A DNA stretch of 64,000 nucleotides from Actibacterium sp. XHP0104 (GTDB taxonomy: Bacteria > Pseudomonadota > Alphaproteobacteria > Rhodobacterales > Rhodobacteraceae): the NCBI RefSeq assembly GCF_025751515.1, contig NZ_JAOWLE010000001.1, positions 186,001 through 250,000 on the forward strand, in the 5' to 3' direction. This document shows positions 52,095-61,806 of the stretch, one piece after another. Made by a program: the position numbers and the translations under genes. Under the pieces are notes generated by a model. The model searched no databases, was not told where the DNA came from, and worked only from the letters and a program-made list of their open reading frames with translations. Each line of letters opens with the position of its first letter. Position 1 is the first letter of the stretch.

Positions 52095-52817
52095 GTGTTT
52101 CGCCCCCTGCTGTTGATCCTTTTGCTGGCGACATCCGCCACCGCCCAGGGGCGGCCCGAGGTGCTGGTCGCCGTCGCCGCCAATTTCGCCGGCACGCTGG
52201 AGCGGCTGGAGCCCGCTTTCGAGGCCGCCCATCCCTATGACCTGCGCATCGCTGTCGGCTCGACGGGCCAAGCCTATGCCCAGATCCGGGCCGGGGCGCC
52301 CTATGACGCCTGGCTGGCCGCCGATCAGGACCGCCCCGCGCGGCTGGAGGCCGAGGGCGGCATCGTGGAAGGCAGCCGCTTCACCTATGCCACGGGGCGG
52401 CTGGTGGCCTGGTCTGCGCGCGATGATCTGCCCGCCGATCTGGCCCATGCGCTGGCCGATCCGTCGGTGCGCTTTATCGCCATCGCCAACCCCGACCTAG
52501 CCCCCTATGGCGCGGCGGCGCAGGCGGTGCTGGCAGCGCTGGGGGTCGATCCCGGCGGGCGTCTGGTGCAGGGGCAGAACGTCGGGCAGGCCCATGCGAT
52601 GGTTGCCACCGGCAGTGCCGATATCGGGTTTGTCGCCGCCGCGTCCGTGCAGGGCGGGCAGGTCTGGGCCATTGATCCGGCGCTTTACCCGCCGATCCGG
52701 CAAGATGCGGTGCGGCTGCGCGACACCCCCGGCGCGGCGGCCTTTATAGCATTCCTGCGCAGCGACGCGGCACGCGTTGTGATCGCGGCCGATGGCTATG
52801 AGGGCGCGGATGATTGA
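52095..52817 (+). CDS. modA: Molybdate-binding periplasmic protein
   Basis: A 240-residue exported binding protein of the molybdate ABC transporter. From GTG 52095 it has a signal peptide (VFRPLLLILLLATSATAQ) and then VLVAVAANFAGTLERLEPAF and VGSTGQAYAQIRAGAPYDAW, the anion-binding Ser/Thr segments. GAGG lies before the GTG; an in-frame ATG 54 nt upstream is inside the promoter. Transcription is predicted to be repressed through the two Mo-boxes. It overlaps modB by 8 bp. Confidence 0.93.
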   Translation: MFRPLLLILLLATSATAQGRPEVLVAVAANFAGTLERLEPAFEAAHPYDLRIAVGSTGQAYAQIRAGAPYDAWLAADQDRPARLEAEGGIVEGSRFTYATGRLVAWSARDDLPADLAHALADPSVRFIAIANPDLAPYGAAAQAVLAALGVDPGGRLVQGQNVGQAHAMVATGSADIGFVAAASVQGGQVWAIDPALYPPIRQDAVRLRDTPGAAAFIAFLRSDAARVVIAADGYEGADD

Positions 52818-53481
52818 TCTGGCGCCTTTGTGGCTGACACTGAAACTGGCGGGGCTGACGACGCTGATCCTGGTGGTGATCGGCACGCCGCTGGCCTGGG
52901 TGCTGGCGCGCGGGCGGGGCTGGTGGAAACCGGTGCTCGAGGCCGTGACCGCGCTGCCGCTGGTGCTGCCGCCGACGGTGATCGGGTTTTACCTGCTGGT
53001 CACGCTCAGCCCCTCGGCGCCGCTGGGCGCGGTGTGGCGCGATGTGACCGGCGAGGCGCTGACCTTTTCGTTCAGCGGGTTGGTGCTGGCCTCCTGCCTC
53101 TATTCGCTGCCTTTCATGGTGCAGCCCCTGCAAGCCGCGTTCGAGGGCCTGGGCCGCGCCCCGCTTGAGGCTGCCGCCAGCCTGCGCGCGGGCCCGTGGG
53201 ACGCGTTCTTTTCGGTGGTTCTGCCGCTGTCGGCGCGGGGCTATCTGACCGCGCTGGTGCTGAGCTTTGCCCATACGGTGGGCGAGTTCGGCGTGGTGTT
53301 GATGGTGGGCGGCAATATTCCGGGCCGCACCAAGGTGATCTCGATCGCGATCTATGAACATGTCGAGACGCTGAACTATGCGCAGGCGCATCTGTGGTCG
53401 GGCGGGATGCTGGTGTTTTCCTTTGTGATCCTACTGCTGGTCTATGGGTTGAACCGGCGCTTTCCGGTGCATGTGTCATGA
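52810..53481 (+). CDS. modB: Molybdate ABC transporter permease
   Basis: A 223-residue inner-membrane permease with five or six helices. The cytoplasmic coupling motif is EAAASLRAGPWDAFFSVVLP, and PLVLPPTVIGFYLLV is typical of ModB. ATG 52810 lies within the modA tail (GAGGG upstream), which gives translational coupling. The sequence HTVGEFGVVLMVGGNIPG is the second family hallmark. Paired with ModC, it moves molybdate (possibly tungstate) inward for the molybdenum cofactor. Confidence 0.94.
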   Translation: MIDLAPLWLTLKLAGLTTLILVVIGTPLAWVLARGRGWWKPVLEAVTALPLVLPPTVIGFYLLVTLSPSAPLGAVWRDVTGEALTFSFSGLVLASCLYSLPFMVQPLQAAFEGLGRAPLEAAASLRAGPWDAFFSVVLPLSARGYLTALVLSFAHTVGEFGVVLMVGGNIPGRTKVISIAIYEHVETLNYAQAHLWSGGMLVFSFVILLLVYGLNRRFPVHVS

Positions 53482-54554
53482 CGCTGTTGTCGCTGGATAT
53501 CACCGCGCAGGCGGGTGGGTTCGACCTGGCCGCGCGGGTTCAGGCCGAGCTGAGCGGCGTGACGGCCCTCTTCGGCCCGTCGGGTGCGGGCAAGTCGACG
53601 CTGCTGCGCGCGATTGCCGGGTTTGAACCGGTGCAGGGGCGCATCGTCTTTGACGGGCAGGTCTGGCAGGACGGCGCGCAGTCGTTGCCGCCGCATCGGC
53701 GCGGGGTGGGCATGGTGTTTCAGGATACGCGGCTGTTTCCGCATCTCAGCGTCGCGGGCAACCTGCGCTACGCGGCCCGGCGCGCGCAGGGGGCGATCCA
53801 TCAGGATGATGTGATTTCGGCGCTGGATCTGGGGCCGCTGTTGGCGCGCCGGCCCGGTGGCCTGTCGGGGGGCGAGCGGCAGCGCGTGGCGATTGGACGG
53901 GCCTTGCTGGCACAGCCGCGGCTGATGCTGATGGACGAACCCTTGGCCGCGCTGGATGCGGCGCGCAAGGCGCAGATCCTGCCGCTTATCGCGCGTCTGC
54001 CGCAGGTGTTCGGCATTCCGGTCATCCATGTGACGCACTCGATCGAAGAGGTGACCCAGATCGCCGACCGGCTGATCGCGATGCAGGACGGGCGCATCGT
54101 GGCCTCGGGGCCGCTGGCGGAAACCTTTGCCCGGCTCGACCTGGGCGCGGGTGGCAGCCGGTTCGAGGGCGGGGTGATCCTGCGCGGGCGGGTCAGCGGC
54201 GGGGATGCGCGTTATCACCTGACGCGGTTGCAGGTCGCCGGGCATGAGCTGATCATGCCCGAGGCCGGTTTGCACGCGGGCGATGAGGTGCAACTGCGTA
54301 TCCGGGCGCGGGACGTGATGCTGGCGACGGTGCGGCCCGAGGGGCTGAGCGCGCAGAATGTGCTGCCGTGCCGGATAACGGAAATCGTGTCCGAGGCCGA
54401 GACCGCCTTTGCTGAGGTGTTCCTGGACGTGGACGGGCAGGTGCTGCGCGCGCGGGTGACGCGGGCGGCGGTCGATCAGATGGGCCTGGCCGTGGGCGGG
54501 CAGGTTTTCGCGGTGCTCAAGGCGATCTCGTTCGACCGGCGGCTGGCGGCCTAG
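53478..54554 (+). CDS. modC: Molybdate ABC transporter ATPase with Mop domain
   Basis: A 358-residue protein. ATPase motifs: Walker A GPSGAGKS (33-40), Q-loop MVFQDTRLFPHLSV, signature LSGGERQR and Walker B LMLMDEPLAALD. The C-terminal TOBE/Mop region (about 285-355, LPCRITEIVSEAETAFAEVF) binds oxyanion and can inhibit transport in trans. It starts within the modB stop (ATGA). Because the local ModE-like protein has no Mop domain, this is the only Mop module in the cluster. Its stop shares CTAG with the next, opposite gene. Confidence 0.94.
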   Translation: MTLLSLDITAQAGGFDLAARVQAELSGVTALFGPSGAGKSTLLRAIAGFEPVQGRIVFDGQVWQDGAQSLPPHRRGVGMVFQDTRLFPHLSVAGNLRYAARRAQGAIHQDDVISALDLGPLLARRPGGLSGGERQRVAIGRALLAQPRLMLMDEPLAALDAARKAQILPLIARLPQVFGIPVIHVTHSIEEVTQIADRLIAMQDGRIVASGPLAETFARLDLGAGGSRFEGGVILRGRVSGGDARYHLTRLQVAGHELIMPEAGLHAGDEVQLRIRARDVMLATVRPEGLSAQNVLPCRITEIVSEAETAFAEVFLDVDGQVLRARVTRAAVDQMGLAVGGQVFAVLKAISFDRRLAA

Positions 54555-55174
54555 GGCAGCGTGACCAGCGCGCCACCGGCGGCGCGGGCATCCTCGGCGT
54601 CATGGGTGACCATCAGCACCGGCAGGCCGCGCGCGCGGGCGCGGGAAAATACCATGTCGCGCATCTGGTCGCGCAGGGCGGCGTCGAGCCGTGAAAAGGG
54701 TTCGTCCAGCAACAGCGCCTGCGGCTCTGACAGCAGCATCCGCATCAGCGCCACACGGGCCTTTTGCCCGCCCGACAGGGTGGCGGGGTCGCGGTCGGCA
54801 AAGCCCTCGAGGCCGATCTCGGCCAGCGCGGCGTCGATGGCGGCCTTGCGGTCGCGCGCGCCCGACGGCAGGCCAAAGCCCAGGTTGCCGCCCACCGACA
54901 GATGGGGGAACAGCAGGTCGTCTTGGAACAGGATGCCCACGCGGCGCCCCTGGGGCGGCAGGCCGGTCAGGTCGCGCCCGTTCAGCGCGATGCGCCCGGT
55001 GCAACGAAAGGCTGGGGCCAGCGTGCCGGTGATCGCCGCCAGCAGTGTCGACTTGCCCGACCCCGACGGCCCCATCACCGTCAGCACCTCGCCCGGTGCC
55101 ACGGTCGCCGTCAGCGATACCAGCGGCGCGTCGCCCAGGTGGATGGTCAGGTGGTCGAGGATCAGTCCGCTCAT
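54551..55174 (-). CDS. ABC transporter ATPase, YnjD-like
   Basis: A 207-residue compact ABC ATPase. Walker A is GPSGSGKS (35-42), signature LSGGQKAR and Walker B LLLDEPFSRLD. It lies 3' of a double-length permease and a binding protein with the same gene order as Escherichia ynjBCD (function unproven; thiamine-related ThiQ is the nearest well-known ATPase). The start overlaps the permease stop by 4 nt (ATGA). Convergent with modC, sharing a CTAG stop. Confidence 0.85.
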   Translation of the reverse strand: MSGLILDHLTIHLGDAPLVSLTATVAPGEVLTVMGPSGSGKSTLLAAITGTLAPAFRCTGRIALNGRDLTGLPPQGRRVGILFQDDLLFPHLSVGGNLGFGLPSGARDRKAAIDAALAEIGLEGFADRDPATLSGGQKARVALMRMLLSEPQALLLDEPFSRLDAALRDQMRDMVFSRARARGLPVLMVTHDAEDARAAGGALVTLP

Positions 55175-56850
55175 GCTGCCCCCCTTAGCCCGCGGCGGTT
55201 GGCCCAGACAAGGCGCGGCAGCCCGATCGCGGCGGCAAAGCCCAGCACCACCACCCCGGTCTGGGCCAGCGCATAGATGCCGATCACGCGGCGGTCGCCG
55301 CCGGCGGCAAGGGCCACGGCCTCGGTCGTCAGGGTCTGCACCCGCCCGCCGCCGATCAGCAGGGTCGGCAGGTATTGCCCGACCGACACGGCAAAGCCCA
55401 CGGCGGCGGCGGTCAGCGCGGGCGCCAGCAGCATCGACAGCCGCAGCCGCCAAAAGATGCGCCGGGGCGAGGCGCCAAGGGCGGCGGCGACGGTGGCCTG
55501 GCGCGCATCCCAGCCGTGATAGGGGTCGGCCAGCGACAGCATCACATAGGGCAGCACGAAAACCAGATGCACCAGGGTCACCGCCACTCGTCCCATATCG
55601 GCGCCCCAGTTCAGCGCCAGCGTTTGCAGCCCCGGCAGAAAGGCGATCTGCGGGATGATCAGCGGCAGGTACAGCAACCACAACGCCCGCCCTTCGAGGC
55701 GCAGCCTCAGGCGGATTTCGGTCTCGAGGCAGGCGATGACCAGCACCAGAGCGGCCAGCGTGGCACTTGCCGCGATCAGCACCGTATCGGCCAGCGTCGG
55801 CAGCACCATCGGCCCGTGCCGTGCCCAGTGGCTTAGCGTCAGCGCGTCGGGCAGGGCCTGAGGAAAGCGCCAGACGCTGGTGATCGACCACAGGCCCAGC
55901 CCCGCCAGCCCGGCAAAGATCGCCGCGGCCGACAGTGCGGCCAGCGCCATGGCCAGCACCCGCAGCGCCGGGTCGCCATTGCTGCGCGCGCCGCCCGTGG
56001 CCCAGCGGCGCCCGGCGCGGGCCAGGGCCATTTCGGCCAAACGCCAGGTGATCAGCGCGCCGACCACCAGCCCGGTTTGCAGCAAGGCCCCGGCGGCCGC
56101 GGTCAGGCGCAGGGTCAGGTCGGGCTGGCTCATCCAGCGCACCACCTGCACCGACAGGGGCGGCGGCGTGTTGGGGCCAAGGATGATCGCCACATCGACC
56201 ACCGACATCGAATAAGCGAGCACCGCGTAGACCGGCAGGCGGATCAGCGGGTAGAGCCGCGGCAGCACGGCCTTGAGCCACCCGGTGACCCGGCCATAGC
56301 CCATCGACTGCGCCACGGTCAGGCTGCGGCTGGGCTGGCATTGCGGCAGGGCGGCCAGCGCCATCAACAGCAGGAACGGCACCTCTTTCGCGACCAGCCC
56401 CAGCACCATGGCGATGCCCAATGGGTCTTGCAGGATCAACAGGTCGGGCGGGCGGGTCCAGCCGGTCAGCCAGGGTGAAATGGCGCGTACGATCCAGCCC
56501 GAGGGCGCGATCAGAAAGGCGATGCCAAAGGCGGCGGCGGCATGGGGGACGGAGAGCAGGGGCGAGAGGGCGCGCTCGATCCAGCGAAAGGTGCGGGTGC
56601 CCGACCAGGCCGCCAGGATCAGCACCGTCACCGCCAGGGCTATGGCCGTGGCGGCCAGGCCGGTGGTGACGCTGAGGCGGATCGCGGTGCTGATGCCGGG
56701 CCAGTCAAAGAGCGCGCGAAATGCGCCAAGGCCCCAGTCATTCGCCCCGATGGCGGGGAAATATCCCAGCGCCGGTGCCACCACCCCTGCCAGCCCGGCC
56801 AGGACAGGCCCGGCCAGAAACAAGAGGGTCAGCAGCGGCGCCAGGCGCAT
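55171..56850 (-). CDS. ABC transporter permease, fused double-length (YnjC-like)
   Basis: A 559-residue protein with about twelve helices, formed by two fused permease halves. Each half has the cytoplasmic coupling (EAA-like) loop: MGYGRVTGWLKAVLPRLYPL in the first and AALGASPRRIFWRLRLSMLL in the second. Such double permeases occur in YnjC, ThiP and FbpB-type iron systems. The start lies 1 nt after the stop of the binding-protein gene. Substrate is unknown; thiamine or ferric iron relatives are the main alternatives. Confidence 0.87.
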   Translation of the reverse strand: MRLAPLLTLLFLAGPVLAGLAGVVAPALGYFPAIGANDWGLGAFRALFDWPGISTAIRLSVTTGLAATAIALAVTVLILAAWSGTRTFRWIERALSPLLSVPHAAAAFGIAFLIAPSGWIVRAISPWLTGWTRPPDLLILQDPLGIAMVLGLVAKEVPFLLLMALAALPQCQPSRSLTVAQSMGYGRVTGWLKAVLPRLYPLIRLPVYAVLAYSMSVVDVAIILGPNTPPPLSVQVVRWMSQPDLTLRLTAAAGALLQTGLVVGALITWRLAEMALARAGRRWATGGARSNGDPALRVLAMALAALSAAAIFAGLAGLGLWSITSVWRFPQALPDALTLSHWARHGPMVLPTLADTVLIAASATLAALVLVIACLETEIRLRLRLEGRALWLLYLPLIIPQIAFLPGLQTLALNWGADMGRVAVTLVHLVFVLPYVMLSLADPYHGWDARQATVAAALGASPRRIFWRLRLSMLLAPALTAAAVGFAVSVGQYLPTLLIGGGRVQTLTTEAVALAAGGDRRVIGIYALAQTGVVVLGFAAAIGLPRLVWANRRGLRGAA

Positions 56851-56851
56851 C

Positions 56852-58063
56852 TTACTGGGCCACGCCGTAGCGGGCGGTCCAGTCTTCGGCCAGTTTCACC
56901 GCCCAGCTGGGATGCGGCTCGGGCAGGGCGGCGCCCAGCTCGGCCGGGGTCAGCGTGGCGATGCCAAGATCAAGCGCATCAAAGGCGGCGCGTTGGTCGT
57001 CGGTCAGCGTGGCCATGTCCAGGACCGTGCCATAGCCCAGCACATTGGGGTCCTGCGCGCGGGTCTGGGCCTCGGGCGAGAGCAGGAAATCGGCCAGAAC
57101 CATCGCGCCGGCCTTGGCATTGGCGTTGTAGGGAATGGCGACAAAGCTGGCATTGCCGATGGTCCCGCCGTCCAGCACAAAGCTGCGCACGCTGTCGGGC
57201 AGCTGGCCGTTGGCGATGGCGGTCGAGGCCTCGCCGGGGCTGAAGGAAATGGCCAGGTCGATCTCGCCGTCGGACATCAGCTGTAGCTGGCGCGGGCCGG
57301 TCTGCGGATAGGCGCGGCCCTCGCGCCACAGGTTGGGGGTAAGGTCATCAAGCCAGGCCCAAAGCGGCGCGGTGACGGCATCGTAATCGACCGCGTCAAC
57401 GGGCTGTTGCAGCAAGGCCGGGTCTGCGGCCAGATCGTAAAGCGCCTGTTTCAGGAAGGTCGTGCCCAGGAAATCGGGCGGCTGCGGAAAGGTGAACCGG
57501 CCCGGATTGGCGGCGGCCCAGTCGGCCAGCGCGGCGGCCGATTTCGGAGGCTCGGGCAGATGCGCGGTGTCGTGGTAGAACACCACCTGCGCCATGGCCC
57601 AGGGGCTTTCAAGGCCCTCGGTCGGCACGGTGAAATCGCTGGTCACGGCCGGTTTTCCGGCCACGTCGACATAGCGCCAGTTGGGCAGATCCTGCGCCCA
57701 GGGGCCGAACAGCAGGCCGGCCTCTTTCATCGCGGCGAAATTGGCGCCGTTGATCCAGATCAGGTCGATCGCGCCGCCCTCATCCTTGCCGGCGGTTTTC
57801 TCGGCCAGCACGCGGCTGACCGCATCGGCGGTGTCCGACAGTTTCACATGTTCGACGGTGACGCCGTAGCGATCCTGCACCTGCTGACCGGCCCAGGCGA
57901 TGAAATCATTGGTCGCGGTCGCGCCGCCCCAGGCGTTCCAGTAAACGGTCTGTCCACGGGCCTGTTCCAGAACCGCGTTCCAGTCGGACGGGTCGGGATC
58001 GGCAAGGGCGGGGGTGGTCAGGGCGAGGGCGGCGGCGCCAAGGGCGGCGGTCCAACGAAACAT
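56852..58063 (-). CDS. ABC transporter substrate-binding protein, YnjB-like
   Basis: A 403-residue exported protein. The signal peptide is [20 protein letters not shown]; the mature part begins near [28 protein letters not shown] and [20 protein letters not shown] are features of the YnjB binding proteins of the extracellular solute-binding family 1. I prefer ATG 58063, with GGAGG 10 nt upstream, over an ATG 9 nt earlier that is almost on top of it. It is first in its operon; the ligand is unknown. The leader holds a palindrome but no TPP riboswitch. Confidence 0.85.
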   Translation of the reverse strand: MFRWTAALGAAALALTTPALADPDPSDWNAVLEQARGQTVYWNAWGGATATNDFIAWAGQQVQDRYGVTVEHVKLSDTADAVSRVLAEKTAGKDEGGAIDLIWINGANFAAMKEAGLLFGPWAQDLPNWRYVDVAGKPAVTSDFTVPTEGLESPWAMAQVVFYHDTAHLPEPPKSAAALADWAAANPGRFTFPQPPDFLGTTFLKQALYDLAADPALLQQPVDAVDYDAVTAPLWAWLDDLTPNLWREGRAYPQTGPRQLQLMSDGEIDLAISFSPGEASTAIANGQLPDSVRSFVLDGGTIGNASFVAIPYNANAKAGAMVLADFLLSPEAQTRAQDPNVLGYGTVLDMATLTDDQRAAFDALDLGIATLTPAELGAALPEPHPSWAVKLAEDWTARYGVAQ

Positions 58064-58155
58064 TTCTGGCATTCCTCCGGGTTTTGTCGGCTTTCTTGAA
58101 ACCGTATTACGCGGGCGGGTGCCACACAAAAAATCGTGTAATCCTGCAACTCTAT

Positions 58156-58180
58156 CGCAAGATTTTGCTGTGATCTTGCG
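58156..58180. promoter_or_regulatory. 8-N9-8 palindrome between the YnjB-like gene and clpP
   Basis: CGCAAGAT (58156-58163) and ATCTTGCG (58173-58180) form a perfect dyad with a 9-bp spacer in the 229-bp divergent gap. It is about 93 bp upstream of the binding-protein start. It resembles an operator for a dimeric regulator; which gene it controls is unknown. Confidence 0.4.
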
Positions 58181-58210
58181 GTTGCGCGGCCAAGCCGTGC
58201 GCCGCAGGGC

Positions 58211-58238
58211 CTTGCAGCCGCCCGGACGCGGCCCTAAG
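58211..58238 (+). promoter_or_regulatory. Possible RpoH (heat-shock) promoter of clpP
   Basis: CTTGCAG (58211-58217) and CCCTAAG (58232-58238) separated by 14 bp loosely match the heat-shock sigma pattern CTTG..-N-CCC.TA. Position 55 nt upstream of clpP is suitable. Two mismatches make this tentative. Confidence 0.3.
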
Positions 58239-58292
58239 ACTCTTTTCAGGTTTCCTATCCCTATCATGGGCAAATCCAACAGGCGGGCGAGA

Positions 58293-58925
58293 ATGAACGA
58301 TCCTATTGATACATACATGAACACCCTGGTTCCGATGGTGGTCGAGCAGACCTCGCGCGGGGAACGGGCATATGACATCTTTTCGCGCCTGCTGAAGGAG
58401 CGGATCATTTTCCTGTCGGGCCCGGTGCATGACGGCATGTCCAGCCTGATCGTGGCGCAGCTGCTGCACCTTGAGGCCGAGAACCCCAGCAAGGAAATCA
58501 GCATGTATATCAACAGCCCCGGCGGTGTCGTGACCTCGGGCCTGTCGATCTATGACACCATGCAATACATCAAGCCCAAGGTCAGCACGCTGGTCGTGGG
58601 GCAGGCGGCCTCGATGGGGTCGCTGCTGCTGGCGGCGGGCGAGCCGGGGATGCGGTTCTCGCTGCCCAACTCGCGCATCATGGTGCACCAGCCCTCGGGC
58701 GGCTATCAGGGCCAGGCGACGGATATCATGATCCACGCGCAAGAGACCCAAAAGCTGAAGGACCGGCTGAACAGCATTTATGTCAAGCATACCGGCCGCA
58801 AGATGAAAGAGGTCGTGGATGCGCTGGAACGCGACAATTTCATGGATGCCGAGCAGGCCAAGGAATGGGGCCTGATCGACGAGATCGTGGAAAACCGCGC
58901 CCGGGGCACCGAAGGCGACAGCTGA
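58293..58925 (+). CDS. clpP: ATP-dependent Clp protease proteolytic subunit
   Basis: A 210-residue serine protease that forms a double heptameric barrel. The catalytic triad is Ser107 (GQAASMGS), His132 ([10 protein letters not shown]) and Asp181 (ERDNFMDA). [20 protein letters not shown] is the typical processed N-terminus. With ClpX or ClpA it degrades regulators and ssrA-tagged proteins. ATG 58293 is favoured; an ATG 27 nt upstream is in frame but weaker. Its partner clpX begins 138 nt after the stop. Confidence 0.96.
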   Translation: MNDPIDTYMNTLVPMVVEQTSRGERAYDIFSRLLKERIIFLSGPVHDGMSSLIVAQLLHLEAENPSKEISMYINSPGGVVTSGLSIYDTMQYIKPKVSTLVVGQAASMGSLLLAAGEPGMRFSLPNSRIMVHQPSGGYQGQATDIMIHAQETQKLKDRLNSIYVKHTGRKMKEVVDALERDNFMDAEQAKEWGLIDEIVENRARGTEGDS

Positions 58926-59063
58926 TCCCCGGATCATTCATCGGGCGCAGCGCGGATTTTTGGCGTTGTGCCCGGAAAATCTCTGGCCTAGGCTGACAGG
59001 GTAAACAGTTGGCCGGGCCATCCGCGGATCGCCGCGACACGTGCAAAGCCTCAGAGGAAGACC

Positions 59064-60332
<1,269 letters not shown>

Positions 60333-60356
60333 GCGCGGCCGACATGAGACAACGGA

Positions 60357-60383
60357 AAGGGTGGCTTTGGCCGCCCTTTTTCT
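60357..60383 (+). terminator. Rho-independent terminator of clpX
   Basis: AAGGGTGGC-TTTG-GCCGCCCTT (one G-U pair) followed by TTTC. It starts 24 nt after the clpX stop. Confidence 0.82.
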
Positions 60384-60485
60384 TTGGCGGATGGGGCTTG
60401 CCCGGCGGCCAAGGTTTGAGTATCCGGCGGATCATCTGCTGCGGCGGATCTGGCCGCCGCGGCCTATCATTCAGAGGAAGAATTC

Positions 60486-60875
60486 ATGTCACGCGAACTG
60501 ATTTCGTCGGGGTCCCCTTTCGAGGCCGAGATCGGCTATTCCCGCGCCGTGGTCTGTGACGGCTGGGTGTTCGTATCGGGCACCACCGGCTATGACTATG
60601 CCACCATGTCGATGCCCGAAGACGTGGCCGACCAGTGCCGCAACGCGCTGAACACCATTGCCGGGGCGCTGGCCAAGGCCGGCACCGAGATGACCGATGT
60701 GGTGCGCGTGCGCTATATCCTGCCCGACGGACAGGACTTTCAGAAATGCTGGCCCGTGCTCAAAGAGTTCTTTGGCGAGGTGCGCCCGGCCGCAACGATG
60801 ATCTCGTGCCCGCTGATGGAACCCGAGATGAAAATCGAAATCGAAGTCACCGCGCGGCAGCCGCAACAGGCGTGA
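60486..60875 (+). CDS. Rid-family (YjgF/YER057c) protein lacking the catalytic Arg
   Basis: A 129-residue trimer-forming Rid protein. The family core is visible: AVVCDGWVFVSGTTGYD and QCRNALNTIAGALAKAGTEM. Canonical RidA carries an Arg in a PAR(S/T) motif that binds imine substrates; here the motif reads PAAT at residues 101-104, so Ala103 replaces it. It therefore belongs to a Rid branch with unknown chemistry. AGAGGAAG precedes the ATG. It follows the clpX terminator and precedes the complex I subunit gene. Confidence 0.87.
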   Translation: MSRELISSGSPFEAEIGYSRAVVCDGWVFVSGTTGYDYATMSMPEDVADQCRNALNTIAGALAKAGTEMTDVVRVRYILPDGQDFQKCWPVLKEFFGEVRPAATMISCPLMEPEMKIEIEVTARQPQQA

Positions 60876-60945
60876 TCATGCCATAGGCACTGGACCTCGG
60901 CGCGCACATGGTCCATATGAATAGGAACGACTGCCGGAGGTTTTC

Positions 60946-61329
60946 ATGGGCATTATCAGAACCGCTCTTCGTCTTGTGACCTGGTGGAACGACCAGACGC
61001 TGGGAACCCAGCTGTTCACCTCGCGCAAGGGGGTGAAAGTGGGCGAGGATAACCAGGGCAACGTCTATTATGAAACCCGTGACGGCAAGCGCCGCTGGGT
61101 GATCTATAACGGCGAGGTCGAGGCCAGCCGCGTAGGCCCCGAATGGCATGGCTGGCTGCATTTCACCTTTGCCGAGCCGCCCACCAAGGCCCCTTTCGTG
61201 CACAAGACCTGGGAAAAGCCGCATCAGGAAAACCTGACCGGCACCGCGCTGGCCTATGCGCCCTCCGGGTCGATCCGTCAGGCCTCGCCTGCCGCGCGTG
61301 CCGATTACGAGGCATGGCAGCCGGAATAG
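60946..61329 (+). CDS. NADH-quinone oxidoreductase NDUFA12-like accessory subunit
   Basis: A 127-residue protein equivalent to mitochondrial complex I subunit NDUFA12 (B17.2). [40 protein letters not shown]-like and [10 protein letters not shown]-type motifs are present (here [11 protein letters not shown] and [10 protein letters not shown]). In alphaproteobacteria it stabilises complex I. CGGAGG lies 8 nt before the ATG. It sits next to mlaD rather than in the nuo operon, as in other Rhodobacterales. Confidence 0.94.
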   Translation: MGIIRTALRLVTWWNDQTLGTQLFTSRKGVKVGEDNQGNVYYETRDGKRRWVIYNGEVEASRVGPEWHGWLHFTFAEPPTKAPFVHKTWEKPHQENLTGTALAYAPSGSIRQASPAARADYEAWQPE

Positions 61330-61335
61330 GCTAAG

Positions 61336-61806
61336 ATGTCTGAAAACAAAGCAGAAATTCTGGTTGGTGGCGCTGTTCTCGCGGTTGCGGCGGGGTTTCT
61401 GTATTACCTGACCAGCACCACCGGTATCGGTGGCCAAGGGGCCGACAGCTACGAGCTGACGGCCTCGTTCCGGTCGATTCAGGGCGTGTCAGTGGGCACC
61501 GATGTGATGATGGCCGGCGTCAAGGTCGGCACGGTCACCTCGCTCGAGCTGAACCCCCAGACCTTTCGCGCCGATGCCCGGTTCTCCGTGCCGCAAGAGC
61601 TGGAACTGCCCGATGACAGCGCGATCCTGATTTCGTCCGAGGGGCTGTTGGGTGGCAATTTCGTCGAGATCGTTCCCGGCGGGTCGCCTTTCAACCTGGA
61701 ACCCGGCGCCGAGATCGAAGACACCCAGGGCGCGGTCAGCCTTGTGACCCTGCTGATGAAATTCGCAGCCGGCGGAGGCGAGGGCGAGTCGGAGACGGTG
61801 GAATGA
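61336..61806 (+). CDS. mlaD: MlaD-type lipid transport protein
   Basis: A 156-residue inner-membrane protein with one N-terminal helix (EILVGGAVLAVAAGFLYYL) and an MCE domain (about 40-118: LTASFRSIQGVSVGTDVMMA, GVKVGTVTSLELNP). It is the substrate-binding part of the MlaFEDB phospholipid transporter. Its other subunits are not nearby. The short C-terminal tail after GGGEGESET is disordered. It overlaps the DUF2155 gene by 4 nt. Confidence 0.92.
   Translation: MSENKAEILVGGAVLAVAAGFLYYLTSTTGIGGQGADSYELTASFRSIQGVSVGTDVMMAGVKVGTVTSLELNPQTFRADARFSVPQELELPDDSAILISSEGLLGGNFVEIVPGGSPFNLEPGAEIEDTQGAVSLVTLLMKFAAGGGEGESETVE

Noticed and set aside
54551-56341. A single 596-codon gene covering the ATPase and part of the permease
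   Set aside because: The frame upstream of 55174 lies in the wrong phase of the fused permease. The ATPase begins at the ATGA overlap at 55174, as its N-terminus MSGLILDHL shows.
58064-58155. TPP riboswitch in the leader of the YnjB-like gene
   Set aside because: The conserved CUGAGA and ACCUGA elements are missing, so a thiamine riboswitch is not supported.
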